Source of the DNA: an uncultured Sphingomonas sp.
GTDB taxonomy: Bacteria > Pseudomonadota > Alphaproteobacteria > Sphingomonadales > Sphingomonadaceae
DNA: 42,152 bases
Reading direction: 5' to 3'
Assembly (NCBI GenBank): GCA_913775025.1
Contig: CAJYJW010000220.1
Location: 1 to 42,152 of the forward strand
Shown here: in pieces, positions 1 to 7,763 of the stretch
Numbering within the stretch: the first letter of the stretch is position 1
How the letters are laid out: each line of letters starts with the position of its first letter
Program-made: the position numbers and the translations under genes
The notes under the pieces: model-generated
What the model saw: only the letters and a program-made list of their open reading frames with translations
Database searches by the model: none
What the model was told of the DNA's origin: nothing

Positions 1-1689
1 AGCCATCTCGACATGGCGCTTTCCGCCGGCAGCTTCGGCACGACCTTCGCGGGCGCTGGAGTGAACCTGCCGGTCTCGGACACGATCGCGGTGCGGGCAG
101 ATGCCAGCTACCAGCGATCCGACAGCCTGTACGACGTCGACAATAACGACACCTTCTCCGCTGGCCTGACGGCGAGCGCGCTGTGGAAGCCGAGCGAAGA
201 GCTGTCGCTGCTCGTCGCGGTCGATCATTTCGAGGATCGCTACGAGGCGACCTATCAGGGCCTGCCGCTGATCCCCGCCGCCTTCGCGCTACGGCCGAGC
301 GACGCGGTGCGGTCCGCCGGCGGCCTCGTCGCCGATCGCGCGCTCAGGCGGCGCAACTACAACCCGCGCGGGGCCTATTCCGGCGCGAACGAGACGACGC
401 TGCGCTCCCGGCTCGACTGGAAGGCGGGCGGCGGCTGGAGCATCGCGCTTGACCTGACCGGCTACACCGCCGATCGCGCCTTCCTGCTGGCGGACAGCCA
501 GACGTTCGTAAGCCCCACCGCCGCCTTTCCGAACGGCAGCTTCCGCCAGAGCTATCAGGATTTCCGCCACGACCACCAGTTCTGGAACGCGCGTGCCCTG
601 ATCGCCAACGACGGCCGCATCGCTGGCTTGCGCAATCGCTTCAGCCTCGGGGTGGAATATAACGATACCGACTTCACCAGCCTGCGCCAGCAGGCGCCGG
701 TGAACGCACTGCCGGCGGTGGACGTGCGCGATCCCGCCAGCATCCCGCTGCCGACATCACGGACGATCTTCACCACCACCAACGTCACCTTCGAATCCAA
801 GCTGCGGCAGACCTCGGTGTTCGCGGAGGATGCGCTCAACCTCACGCCGCGCTGGCTGCTGGTGGGCGGCGCGCGCTACGATCACATCGCGCTGGACCGC
901 GCGACAATCCAGAACGTGACCGGCGCGGTCGATCGCAACGCGCCGACCTTCGATCCGGTCTCGTGGCGCGCAGGCACGACATGGGCGGCGACGGGCGGGC
1001 TCACGCTCTACGCGCAATATACCACGGCGGTGTCGCCGGTGTCGTCAATCCTGCTCGCTTCGATCGCGAACAGCCGCTTCCGCCTGACGAAAGGCCGCGC
1101 CGTGGAGGCGGGCATCAAGGCGAGCGGCTGGGGCGGCCGCCTGGCGCTCACCGCCGCCGCCTACCGCATCGTGCAGCGGGACATATTAACGCGCGATCCC
1201 ACCAACCCGGCGCTGTCCGTGCAGGGCGGCCGTCAGTCCTCGCGGGGGGTGGAGCTGTCGGCGGTGCTCACGCCGGTGCCGTCGCTGCGATTGTCCGGCG
1301 GCGTGTCCTATACCGATGCGCGCTACGACGAGCTGGCGGAACTTGTGGGCGGCGTTCGGATCGATCGCAGCGGCACCCGGCCGATCAACATCCCGGCGAC
1401 CACCCTCAACGCCTCGGCGCTATGGACGGTCGCCGATCGGGTGACGCTCGGCGGCTTCGTGCGCCAGGCGGGCGGTTTCTACACCGATACCGCCAACAGC
1501 ATCCATGTGGCCGGGCACGTCACGGTGGATGCCAGCCTGTCGCTCCCGGTGGCGGAACGGGTGACGTTCACGCTGCGCGGGCGCAACCTGACCAACGCCT
1601 TCTACGGCGAATATTCGGGATACCCCGCCACAAACGTCTATATCGGCGCGCCGCGATCGTTCGAGGCGGCGCTGGCGGCGCGCTTCTGA
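1..1689 (+). CDS. TonB-dependent siderophore receptor, 5'-truncated by window edge
   Basis: This is the C-terminal part of an outer-membrane TonB-dependent receptor, which imports ferric siderophores or similar ligands using TonB energy. The reading frame is open from base 1 (SHLD precedes the first Met), so the plug domain and TonB box lie outside the window and the ATG at 13 is not the real start. About 560 residues of beta-barrel are visible, with alternating aromatic and hydrophobic strands and the family-typical pattern near GRQSSRGVELSA. The protein ends in ARF; a terminal Phe is the usual BAM recognition residue. The stop overlaps the ATG of the PepSY membrane protein (TGATG), a common pairing for ferric-siderophore receptors with a cytoplasmic-membrane reductase-like partner. 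The substrate cannot be read from the sequence. Confidence 0.93.
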   Translation, partial: SHLDMALSAGSFGTTFAGAGVNLPVSDTIAVRADASYQRSDSLYDVDNNDTFSAGLTASALWKPSEELSLLVAVDHFEDRYEATYQGLPLIPAAFALRPSDAVRSAGGLVADRALRRRNYNPRGAYSGANETTLRSRLDWKAGGGWSIALDLTGYTADRAFLLADSQTFVSPTAAFPNGSFRQSYQDFRHDHQFWNARALIANDGRIAGLRNRFSLGVEYNDTDFTSLRQQAPVNALPAVDVRDPASIPLPTSRTIFTTTNVTFESKLRQTSVFAEDALNLTPRWLLVGGARYDHIALDRATIQNVTGAVDRNAPTFDPVSWRAGTTWAATGGLTLYAQYTTAVSPVSSILLASIANSRFRLTKGRAVEAGIKASGWGGRLALTAAAYRIVQRDILTRDPTNPALSVQGGRQSSRGVELSAVLTPVPSLRLSGGVSYTDARYDELAELVGGVRIDRSGTRPINIPATTLNASALWTVADRVTLGGFVRQAGGFYTDTANSIHVAGHVTVDASLSLPVAERVTFTLRGRNLTNAFYGEYSGYPATNVYIGAPRSFEAALAARF

Positions 1690-2777
1690 TGCGGCGGGGG
1701 CCGGGCGTGCGCGTCCTGATGCGACGGCTGCATCTATGGCTCGGGTTGGGGCTGGGCCTGCTGTTCGCCCTGCTGGGGCTGACCGGATCGGCGCTGGTGT
1801 TCTACACCGGGCTGGACGAGGCGTTGCACCCCGCCATCCGCACAGCAGGCTCTGCGCCCGGCCTGACCTCAACGGTGTGGGACAGGGCGCTGGCAACCGG
1901 CCGCGCCCGCTTCCCCAAGGCCGGAGGCAAATGGACCTTTGAGGTGACAGGCGAAGGCGGCCCCATCCCTGCCCGCTATTATCCGGCACCGGCCCGCCAC
2001 GGCATGCGGGAGATGGTCTGGTTTTCCCCCGACGGTGCCCGCATCCTGCGCGTGAAGCCGTGGGGCGGCTATCTGATGAGCTGGCTGTATCAGCTTCACA
2101 TGCAGCTGCTGGTGGGCGATGTCGGCCACCAGATCGTCGGCTGGTCCGGCGTCGCGATGCTAGTGCTACTGGCGACCGGTCTGATCGCCTGGTGGCCGCG
2201 CGGCCGCTGGCGGAAAGCGCTGGCGTTCAAGCGGAACGCCGTCGCGATCCGCCGCCTGCACGATCTGCACAAGCTGTTCGGCCTGTGGAGCATCGCCCTG
2301 CTGATGATCCTGGTGGCGACGGGCGTGCTGCTCGCCTTGCCGAACGTTGCGCAAGGCCTGCTCGCCCCCACGCCGGTCCCCGCGCCACGCTCGGCGGCGG
2401 GGCCACGGGACATCACGATCGCGCGGGCTTTGTCGGTGGCGCAGGCGGCCTTGCCCGATGGCCGCGTCACCTTCTTCGATGTGCCGGCCACGGGGGACGC
2501 GCCGCTCAGGATGCGGCTTCAGGTGCCCGGCGATCCGCATGGGCGCTTCCCCGGCAGCTATGTCTTCGTCGATCGCCATTCGGGCCGTGTACTGGCGGTG
2601 CACGATATACGGCGCGGCAATCGCGGCACCGCCATCACCGCATGGGTCCGCACCCTGCACGACGGATCGGTCGGCGGGCTGGCGACGCGCGTGCTGGCCG
2701 TTTTGCTGGGATTCGTGCCCGCGATCCTGTTCGCGACCGGAGTTCTGCGCTGGATGCGCCGGCGTAGGGTGGCGTGA
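1689..2777 (+). CDS. PepSY-associated transmembrane protein, putative siderophore-iron reductase
   Basis: About 362 residues in the inner membrane. Four hydrophobic segments fit the PepSY_TM layout: near residues 17-39 (LGLGLGLLFALLGLTG), 147-168, 190-215 and 335-355, the last followed by an Arg-rich tail (RWMRRRR). Large periplasmic loops lie between TM1 and TM2 and between TM3 and TM4. Several His residues at membrane borders (LHLW, HMQL, GHQIVG, HDLHK) are potential haem ligands, as proposed for FoxB-type ferrisiderophore reductases. The ATG at 1689 overlaps the receptor stop; an alternative in-frame ATG at 1719 (MRRLHLWLG) is also reasonable. The longer ORF in the track starting at 963 is an in-frame shadow inside the receptor. 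The reductase role is inferred from family and neighbour. Confidence 0.88.
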   Translation: MRRGPGVRVLMRRLHLWLGLGLGLLFALLGLTGSALVFYTGLDEALHPAIRTAGSAPGLTSTVWDRALATGRARFPKAGGKWTFEVTGEGGPIPARYYPAPARHGMREMVWFSPDGARILRVKPWGGYLMSWLYQLHMQLLVGDVGHQIVGWSGVAMLVLLATGLIAWWPRGRWRKALAFKRNAVAIRRLHDLHKLFGLWSIALLMILVATGVLLALPNVAQGLLAPTPVPAPRSAAGPRDITIARALSVAQAALPDGRVTFFDVPATGDAPLRMRLQVPGDPHGRFPGSYVFVDRHSGRVLAVHDIRRGNRGTAITAWVRTLHDGSVGGLATRVLAVLLGFVPAILFATGVLRWMRRRRVA

Positions 2778-2944
2778 TCGACCAGGCCGACGTTTCGCCC
2801 GCTTCCGTACCGCAACGGCGGCCCTGCACCATCGGTTGAGGCCACAGGTCGACAGGGCAGCGTGCTTCTTCGTCGCGCCTGCCCGCTGAACCACCATCCG
2901 GCTCGCTCGTTCGACACGGCGACCAACGACAGCAAGGACATGTC

Positions 2945-3514
2945 ATGACGCTCGAAGGCAAGAAGATCGCAATCCTGATCGCCCCGCGCGGCACCGAGGA
3001 GCCGGAGTTCAGCAAGCCCAAGGCGGCAGTCGAGGAGGCTGGCGGCAGCGTGACGGTGATCGGGCTGGAGGCCGGCACCGCCGAGACGGTGAACAACGAT
3101 CTCGATCCCGGCGAAAAATTCACCGTCGACAAGGCGATTGGCGATGTTTCGGCGTCCGACTATGATGCGCTGATCATCCCCGGCGGCAGCGTCGGGGCGG
3201 ACAAGCTGCGAGGATCGAAGCAGGTCGTCGCCTTCGTCCATGATTTCTTCGCGCAGGAAAAGCCGGTCGCCGCCATCTGCCACGCGCCCTGGACGTTGAT
3301 CGAGGCGGACGTGGTGAAAGGCCGGACGCTCACTTCGTTCAAGACGGTGCAGACCGATATCCGCAACGCGGGCGGCACCTGGGTGGATCAGGAGGTCGTC
3401 GTCGACAAGGGCCTTGTCACCAGCCGCGATCCGGACGACCTGCCTGCCTTCTGCGCGAAGATCGTCGAGGAGTTCGGAGAGGGCAAGCACGCCGAGCAGG
3501 CCAAAAGCGCCTGA
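2945..3514 (+). CDS. PfpI/YhbO/DJ-1 family protein (type 1 glutamine amidotransferase-like)
   Basis: A 189-residue single-domain protein of the DJ-1/PfpI superfamily. The nucleophile elbow is AICHAPW with Cys112-His113, and the N-terminal Glu partner lies in the RGTEEPEF stretch (residues 15-22). Family members are described as stress proteins, proteases or glyoxal-adduct deglycases; the enzymatic role is disputed in the literature, so I assign only the family. An AAGGA ribosome-binding site sits 8 bases before the ATG. The gene stands alone, 167 bp downstream of the PepSY gene, and ends before a strong hairpin that separates it from the convergent inositol operon. Confidence 0.9.
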   Translation: MTLEGKKIAILIAPRGTEEPEFSKPKAAVEEAGGSVTVIGLEAGTAETVNNDLDPGEKFTVDKAIGDVSASDYDALIIPGGSVGADKLRGSKQVVAFVHDFFAQEKPVAAICHAPWTLIEADVVKGRTLTSFKTVQTDIRNAGGTWVDQEVVVDKGLVTSRDPDDLPAFCAKIVEEFGEGKHAEQAKSA

Positions 3515-3521
3515 GACGGTC

Positions 3522-3550
3522 GGGGCCGAGCGCGTTGCCGCGCCGGCCCC
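3522..3550. terminator. Bidirectional hairpin terminator between convergent genes
   Basis: GGGGCCG, a bulged A, GCGCG, loop TTGC, CGCGC, CGGCCCC: a 12-bp GC stem placed exactly between the convergent PfpI gene and the end of the inositol operon. There is no clear T-tract on either side, so it may act with Rho or as an mRNA 3' stabiliser. Confidence 0.55.
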
Positions 3551-3560
3551 TCACCTTCCT

Positions 3561-4247
3561 TCAGACGCGATGGAGCCGTTCGCTATCCGCCGCGTCGAGT
3601 GCGGCCGACAGCGCCGCCCGCGAGCCGAACTGGAAGCCGATCTGCGAGGCATAGCATTCGCACATTTCCGCTTTGTCGGCCCGATCTTCTTCGCTCAGCA
3701 CATGGCGGCGAACCGGTTGCGCCACCGGGCGTCGATCCACCCGCGCGACGTAGGGCCAATCCTCCCACAGCAGCACGTCCGGTTTGGCCGCAAGCAGGGC
3801 GTCGCGCACCAGCCAATGATCGACATGATCGCCGATCGCCAGCGGCCCCAGCACAACATCGGCCGCGCTATCCTCCAACGCGTCGCGGAGGGCGGCGGCG
3901 AGCGCGGGCAGGATGCCATCCCCGGCATGGCGGCCGGCGAACAGAGCCGGTGCGCTGTCATACCCACGATGCGGCGCTTCCGGCAGCGGCAGGTGGATCG
4001 CCCGCGCGCCGATCACCGCGCAGGCGGCATCATCCTCCGCCCGGCGCAGCGCCATATAATCCACCTCCGGCCCGAGCCCCTTGTCCAGCTGGCAGGCGAG
4101 CGCGAAACCTGCCGGGTCGGGCATGGTGGCCGTGAAGCAGGTCACGATCGTCACCCGCCCGCCGCCGCGCGCATGGGCCGCCAGCATCCCGCCGATCGAG
4201 AAAGCCGCGTCGTCCAGATGGGGGGATACGGCGAGGATGTGGCTCAC
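3561..4247 (-). CDS. PIG-L family N-acetylglucosamine deacetylase-like protein
   Basis: The last gene of the nine-gene inositol operon. It belongs to the PIG-L/MshB/LmbE family of zinc amidases that remove acetyl (or other acyl) groups from GlcNAc-type substrates. With the GTG start at 4247 the protein has 228 residues. Zinc ligands are visible as SPHLDD (His10, Asp13) and GDHVDH (His141/His144), corresponding to the family AHPDD and HxDH motifs. The GTG overlaps the glycosyltransferase stop (GTGA), which I prefer to the upstream ATG at 4277. In mycothiol synthesis an MshB of this family acts directly after the MshA glycosyltransferase. The same GT4/PIG-L order here suggests deacylation of a glycosylated inositol (inference). 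The substrate is unproven. Confidence 0.9.
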   Translation of the reverse strand: MSHILAVSPHLDDAAFSIGGMLAAHARGGGRVTIVTCFTATMPDPAGFALACQLDKGLGPEVDYMALRRAEDDAACAVIGARAIHLPLPEAPHRGYDSAPALFAGRHAGDGILPALAAALRDALEDSAADVVLGPLAIGDHVDHWLVRDALLAAKPDVLLWEDWPYVARVDRRPVAQPVRRHVLSEEDRADKAEMCECYASQIGFQFGSRAALSAALDAADSERLHRV

Positions 4248-5452
4248 AGCAGATGCGGCTCGGCCCGGAAGCGGCATGGCGCGATCGGGATATGCGGATC
4301 GATCCCGGTTGCGGGCGCAGTGTCGCGGATCGCCTCGTAGATGCCCATGATCTGTGCGCCCACCGCATGCCAGCTATAGACGCGACGGCATTCCTCCAGC
4401 GCCGCCGCCGCCAGCCGATCGCGTAATGCCGCATCGGTGACGAGGCGGGTGAGCGCGGCGGCCTGCGCGGGAATGTCGCCCGCCTCCACCAGCAGACCGT
4501 TCTCGCCGTCGCGAATGCAATCCACCACGCCGACCGAGCGGCAGGAGAGGACCGCATGGCGGCAGGCCATCGCCTCCAGGATCGTGTTCGAAAAGCCTTC
4601 GGCATAGGTGGGGGAGACGAACACGTCGTGCTCGCGATACAATTCCGGCACGCGATCATAATCGGCATAGCCGGTGAAGGTCACGCGATCGCCCAGCCCC
4701 AGTTCGGCGCAAAGGGCCTGGGCGGGGCGGAAATCCGGGCCGATGCCGGAAACGGTGCAGCGCCAGTCCCCTTCGACGGCGGGCAAGGCGTGCAGCATGT
4801 CCAGCACGCCTTTTCGCCGATCGACGCGGCCGTGGTAGAACAGCCGCACCGGCCCGCCGGCATGACCCGCGCCGGGGACGAACCGTTCCGTATCCACGGC
4901 ACCCGGCACGATCGTGAACCGGTCCATCGGCGTGCCGAGGCGATCATGTACCTCGCCCGCGAAGCTCGTGCCGCCGATCAGCAGCGCGCCGGCATTGTCC
5001 AGCACACGCTCCATCGCGATGCGGTGCGTGTCGCAGCAGGAGCCGACCCAATGCCCGTCGCCGCCCTGAATCGAGACGACGCACGGCACCCCCAGCCGCT
5101 GCGCCGCCAGCAGGGTCGCCCAGCCGGTGGGGTAGCCATATTGAGCGTGCAGCACATCGAAGGGCGCGCGGGCATGTTCAGCCTCGATGGTAGCGATCAT
5201 CGCCGCCACGTCCGCCTCGAAATCGCCGCCGGCCTGCTCGCCCAGCGCCTCCAGTCCGATCACGCGTACGCCCGGCACCGGCGGGGGCGGGCCGCCGCCA
5301 TAAACCTTGGCGCGTTCGGGATCGCCGTAATATTGGCTCACCATCGTCACGTCATGCCCGCCCGCGACGAGCTGGCGCAGCAGGTTGATCGCATAGATCG
5401 ACATGCCGGAGATCGCGGGAAAGAAGCGGCGCGAAACGAAGCAGATCCTCAT
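4244..5452 (-). CDS. GT4 family glycosyltransferase
   Basis: A 402-residue GT-B retaining glycosyltransferase. The N-terminal Rossmann half opens MRICFVSRRFFP with a Gly-containing loop (ISGMSIYA, residues 15-21). The C-terminal half carries the nucleotide-sugar site GRVDRRKG (208-215) and the GT4 EX7E motif EGFSNTILE (Glu285, Glu293). An unusual GDGHWVGSCCDTHR segment lies at 131-144. The ATG at 5452 overlaps the stop of the TIM-barrel gene (ATGA), and the gene overlaps the PIG-L GTG. The track's longer ORF to 5977 is a shadow of the upstream gene. MshA of mycothiol synthesis is a GT4 enzyme acting on inositol-1-phosphate. The MIPS and PIG-L genes in this operon make an inositol-type acceptor plausible, but donor and acceptor are not determined. 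Confidence 0.93.
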   Translation of the reverse strand: MRICFVSRRFFPAISGMSIYAINLLRQLVAGGHDVTMVSQYYGDPERAKVYGGGPPPPVPGVRVIGLEALGEQAGGDFEADVAAMIATIEAEHARAPFDVLHAQYGYPTGWATLLAAQRLGVPCVVSIQGGDGHWVGSCCDTHRIAMERVLDNAGALLIGGTSFAGEVHDRLGTPMDRFTIVPGAVDTERFVPGAGHAGGPVRLFYHGRVDRRKGVLDMLHALPAVEGDWRCTVSGIGPDFRPAQALCAELGLGDRVTFTGYADYDRVPELYREHDVFVSPTYAEGFSNTILEAMACRHAVLSCRSVGVVDCIRDGENGLLVEAGDIPAQAAALTRLVTDAALRDRLAAAALEECRRVYSWHAVGAQIMGIYEAIRDTAPATGIDPHIPIAPCRFRAEPHLL

Positions 5453-6279
5453 GCGGCGATCCCCCGCAGATAGGCGATGGCTTCCGGTATGGCGGCATGG
5501 GCGCGCGGGCTTTCCCGCGACAGTTCGACGCAGACGAGGCGGGAGAAGCCGATGGCGTTCAGCGCGGCCAGCACGGCGGGCACGTCCATGTCGCCCTGCC
5601 CGAATGGCAGATGGGTGTGATCGCCACGGCGCATGTCCTCCACCGCGACGGTGCCGATCCGCGCGGCATAGGCGCGGATCGCCTCGGCGGGGTCGATATC
5701 CTGGGTGACGAGGCAGTGGCCCGTATCCAGCGCCAGCCGCAGCCTGGGATGGCGGCGGGCGAGCGCGGCATAATCGGCAACCGTCTCGATCAGCATCCCC
5801 GGCTCCGGTTCGAAGCTGGCGTCCACGCCGCATGCTTCGGCATGGTCGAGGACGCGGGCCAGCCCCTCGTTCAGCCAGCGCAGCGCAGTGGCACGATCGA
5901 CCCCCGGCCTGGGCACGCCCGCCCAGAAGGAGATCGTTTCGCTCCCCAGCCGCCGCGCGACATCGAGCGCGCGACACAGGAAGGCGACACGGCGGGCGCG
6001 GGCCTCGCCATCGGGGTTGATGAGGGTCGGCTCATGCTTTTCACGCGGATCGAGCAGATAGCGCGCGCCCGTCTCGATCACGCTGGCGAGGCCCAGCCGG
6101 TCGAGCAGCGTAGCGACGCGATCCGCCTCGCGCTCCCAATCGTCGGCGAACGGATCGAGGTGATGATGGTCGAGCGTCAGCGCCACGCCATCATAGCCCG
6201 CGTCCGCGATCAGATGCAGCGCATCGTCCAGCCGGTGGTTGGCCGCGCCGTTGGTGTTGTAGGCGTAGCGCAATGTCAC
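5449..6279 (-). CDS. Sugar phosphate isomerase/epimerase (IolE/IolI-like TIM barrel)
   Basis: A 276-residue TIM barrel of the xylose-isomerase-like/AP-endonuclease-2 superfamily. The metal-binding set typical of this fold can be followed: Glu157 or Glu159 (SFEPEPG), Asp185 and His188 (LDTGHC), His221/223 (DHTHLPFG) and Glu252 (VELSRES). The family includes inosose isomerase IolI, inosose dehydratase IolE and hydroxypyruvate isomerase. With an inositol-phosphate synthase and a Gfo/Idh/MocA dehydrogenase in the same operon, an inosose-type substrate is a reasonable inference. The start is GTG, overlapping the YcaO stop (GTGA), and the stop overlaps the glycosyltransferase ATG. Confidence 0.88.
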   Translation of the reverse strand: MTLRYAYNTNGAANHRLDDALHLIADAGYDGVALTLDHHHLDPFADDWEREADRVATLLDRLGLASVIETGARYLLDPREKHEPTLINPDGEARARRVAFLCRALDVARRLGSETISFWAGVPRPGVDRATALRWLNEGLARVLDHAEACGVDASFEPEPGMLIETVADYAALARRHPRLRLALDTGHCLVTQDIDPAEAIRAYAARIGTVAVEDMRRGDHTHLPFGQGDMDVPAVLAALNAIGFSRLVCVELSRESPRAHAAIPEAIAYLRGIAA

Positions 6280-7763
6280 GCGGGCATCCCGCCGACGTGA
6301 TGCGCCTCCGGCTCGCGGTAGAGCGGATAAAGCGGGCCGACCAGCCGATCCGCCGCCGCCGTGTCGAACAGCGGCTCGTTCAGCCGGGCGCTGTCTTCGG
6401 GCGTCAGCCGGATGCGGCGCAGCGAAGCGCCCTCCCCGTCGCCGAAGCGGATCAGGGGGGAGTTCATCGCCAGCAGCTTCTCGGTATTGCGCGCGCCGAT
6501 GCGATAGTAGCTCATCGTCTCCACCTCCATCCCCGGCACGATCACCTTGACGACGCTGACCGCGCGGTCGGCGGGCGACATGTCGACGTACAGGATGTCG
6601 AACCCCGCCGCCTCCACCGCCTCGCGCGCCACCGCCGCGCGGGCGTGGCCATCGGGCGCGGGGCGGCTGGGCAGCGCGTCGAAGCGGCGGGTGCCGCGTT
6701 CGGACAGCACGTTATCGGCCAGCCAGCCGCGCAGGGTCGCGGCATCGCGGCGCGTCCAGTCACGCATGGCGTCAAAGGCGCGGCCGTCGCTCGATTTCGC
6801 CGCCCCGCCCGCCTGGGCGAGGAAGCGCGCGACATAGCCTTCGGGCGCGACCTGCGCGACGAGATCGGCCGGGCCGTGGGCGAAGGCCTTGCGCGCGCGG
6901 CTGGCGGCGAATTCGGTGAGGCACTTGTCGAGCGCGGCGGCGCGATCCGAATGGCACGCCTCGCCGCAGGCCGTCACCATGATCGGCGTGGCGGGCGCGG
7001 CGGCTTCATCCACGCCGACGCAATAGAGGTTGGGCAGGCCATATTGATCGGTCGCAAACTTGGGGATCGCGCGGATGCCGGCGGCGTCGAACCGATCGAG
7101 GATCGCGCGCGTGGAGGCCGGCAGATCGTTGCCGAGATCGAGAGTGACGCCGCGATCGAGCGCGCGGAACAGCAGGCCGTTGCCGTCGCGTTGCAAAATC
7201 TCGCACAGGCCATGGCCGATCGCCCAGTCGAGATCCGGCCCCGCCCCCATGCCGTTCGAGATGATCGTCGTGAACGGCTTGTAGCCGGGCGTCAGCTCCT
7301 TGGCGGAATAGGCCGCAAGATCGATCGGCACGAGCACGGTGGAGCCGTCCGCCCAGCGCCGCGCCTCCACCCATTCCAGTACCGTATCGCGCCCGACCGG
7401 CGATCCGGCGGGCAGGCAGAGCGTGAGCGGATCGGCGACCGAGCGGGCGCCCAACGTGCGGGCAAGCTCGGCATAGCTGCCGCGCGTCTTGGCGCGCGCG
7501 CCCAGCGTCAGCGTCGGCCACACCATCTCGGCGATCTCGCCCAGGCCGCCCAGCACCGCCGCCTCGTCCGTCGCGCCATAGCCGACGCCGTAGGGCATGA
7601 TGCCGGCAAGCGCCTCGTCCTCCGGGAACAGCGCCACAACCCACACCGGCAGGCCGAGACGGTCGAGCGGGTGTATCGGGAACGCCACCACGTCGCCCTT
7701 GGGGAAGGCATCGAGGTAGGCGTGGGCAGCCGCCCCCAGCCCTTGCGGCAGGCCGGACCTCAC
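6276..7763 (-). CDS. YcaO-like family protein
   Basis: About 495 residues with the GTG start at 7763, which overlaps the MBL gene stop (GTGA); the track ORF to 8015 adds shadow sequence. YcaO enzymes use ATP to activate amide oxygens, forming azolines, amidines or thioamides. Family signatures are GYGATDEAA followed by LGEIAE (about residues 61-79), the central SNGMGAGPDLDWAIGHGLCEILQRD block (169-193), and HSDRAAALDKCLTEFAASRA (271-290). The usual SxxExxER reads GGLGEIAEM and the usual ExxQ region reads TEFAAS, so some ATP-site residues differ. A roughly 200-residue C-terminal extension follows the YcaO core. No RiPP precursor, E1/ocin-ThiF or TfuA partner lies nearby, so it probably acts on a small molecule or protein rather than a typical RiPP (inference). 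Confidence 0.85.
   Translation of the reverse strand: MRSGLPQGLGAAAHAYLDAFPKGDVVAFPIHPLDRLGLPVWVVALFPEDEALAGIMPYGVGYGATDEAAVLGGLGEIAEMVWPTLTLGARAKTRGSYAELARTLGARSVADPLTLCLPAGSPVGRDTVLEWVEARRWADGSTVLVPIDLAAYSAKELTPGYKPFTTIISNGMGAGPDLDWAIGHGLCEILQRDGNGLLFRALDRGVTLDLGNDLPASTRAILDRFDAAGIRAIPKFATDQYGLPNLYCVGVDEAAAPATPIMVTACGEACHSDRAAALDKCLTEFAASRARKAFAHGPADLVAQVAPEGYVARFLAQAGGAAKSSDGRAFDAMRDWTRRDAATLRGWLADNVLSERGTRRFDALPSRPAPDGHARAAVAREAVEAAGFDILYVDMSPADRAVSVVKVIVPGMEVETMSYYRIGARNTEKLLAMNSPLIRFGDGEGASLRRIRLTPEDSARLNEPLFDTAAADRLVGPLYPLYREPEAHHVGGMPA

Noticed and set aside
963-1688. Plus-strand extension of the PepSY ORF into the TonB receptor
   Set aside because: It is low-complexity Arg/Ala/Gly sequence typical of a shadow frame; the receptor frame is clearly the coding one.
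6276-7763. The YcaO gene as part of a RiPP (azole or thioamide peptide) cluster
   Set aside because: I found no plausible precursor ORF, leader-binding E1-like protein, dehydrogenase of the McbC type, TfuA or peptide transporter nearby, and all neighbouring genes overlap with no room for a precursor.
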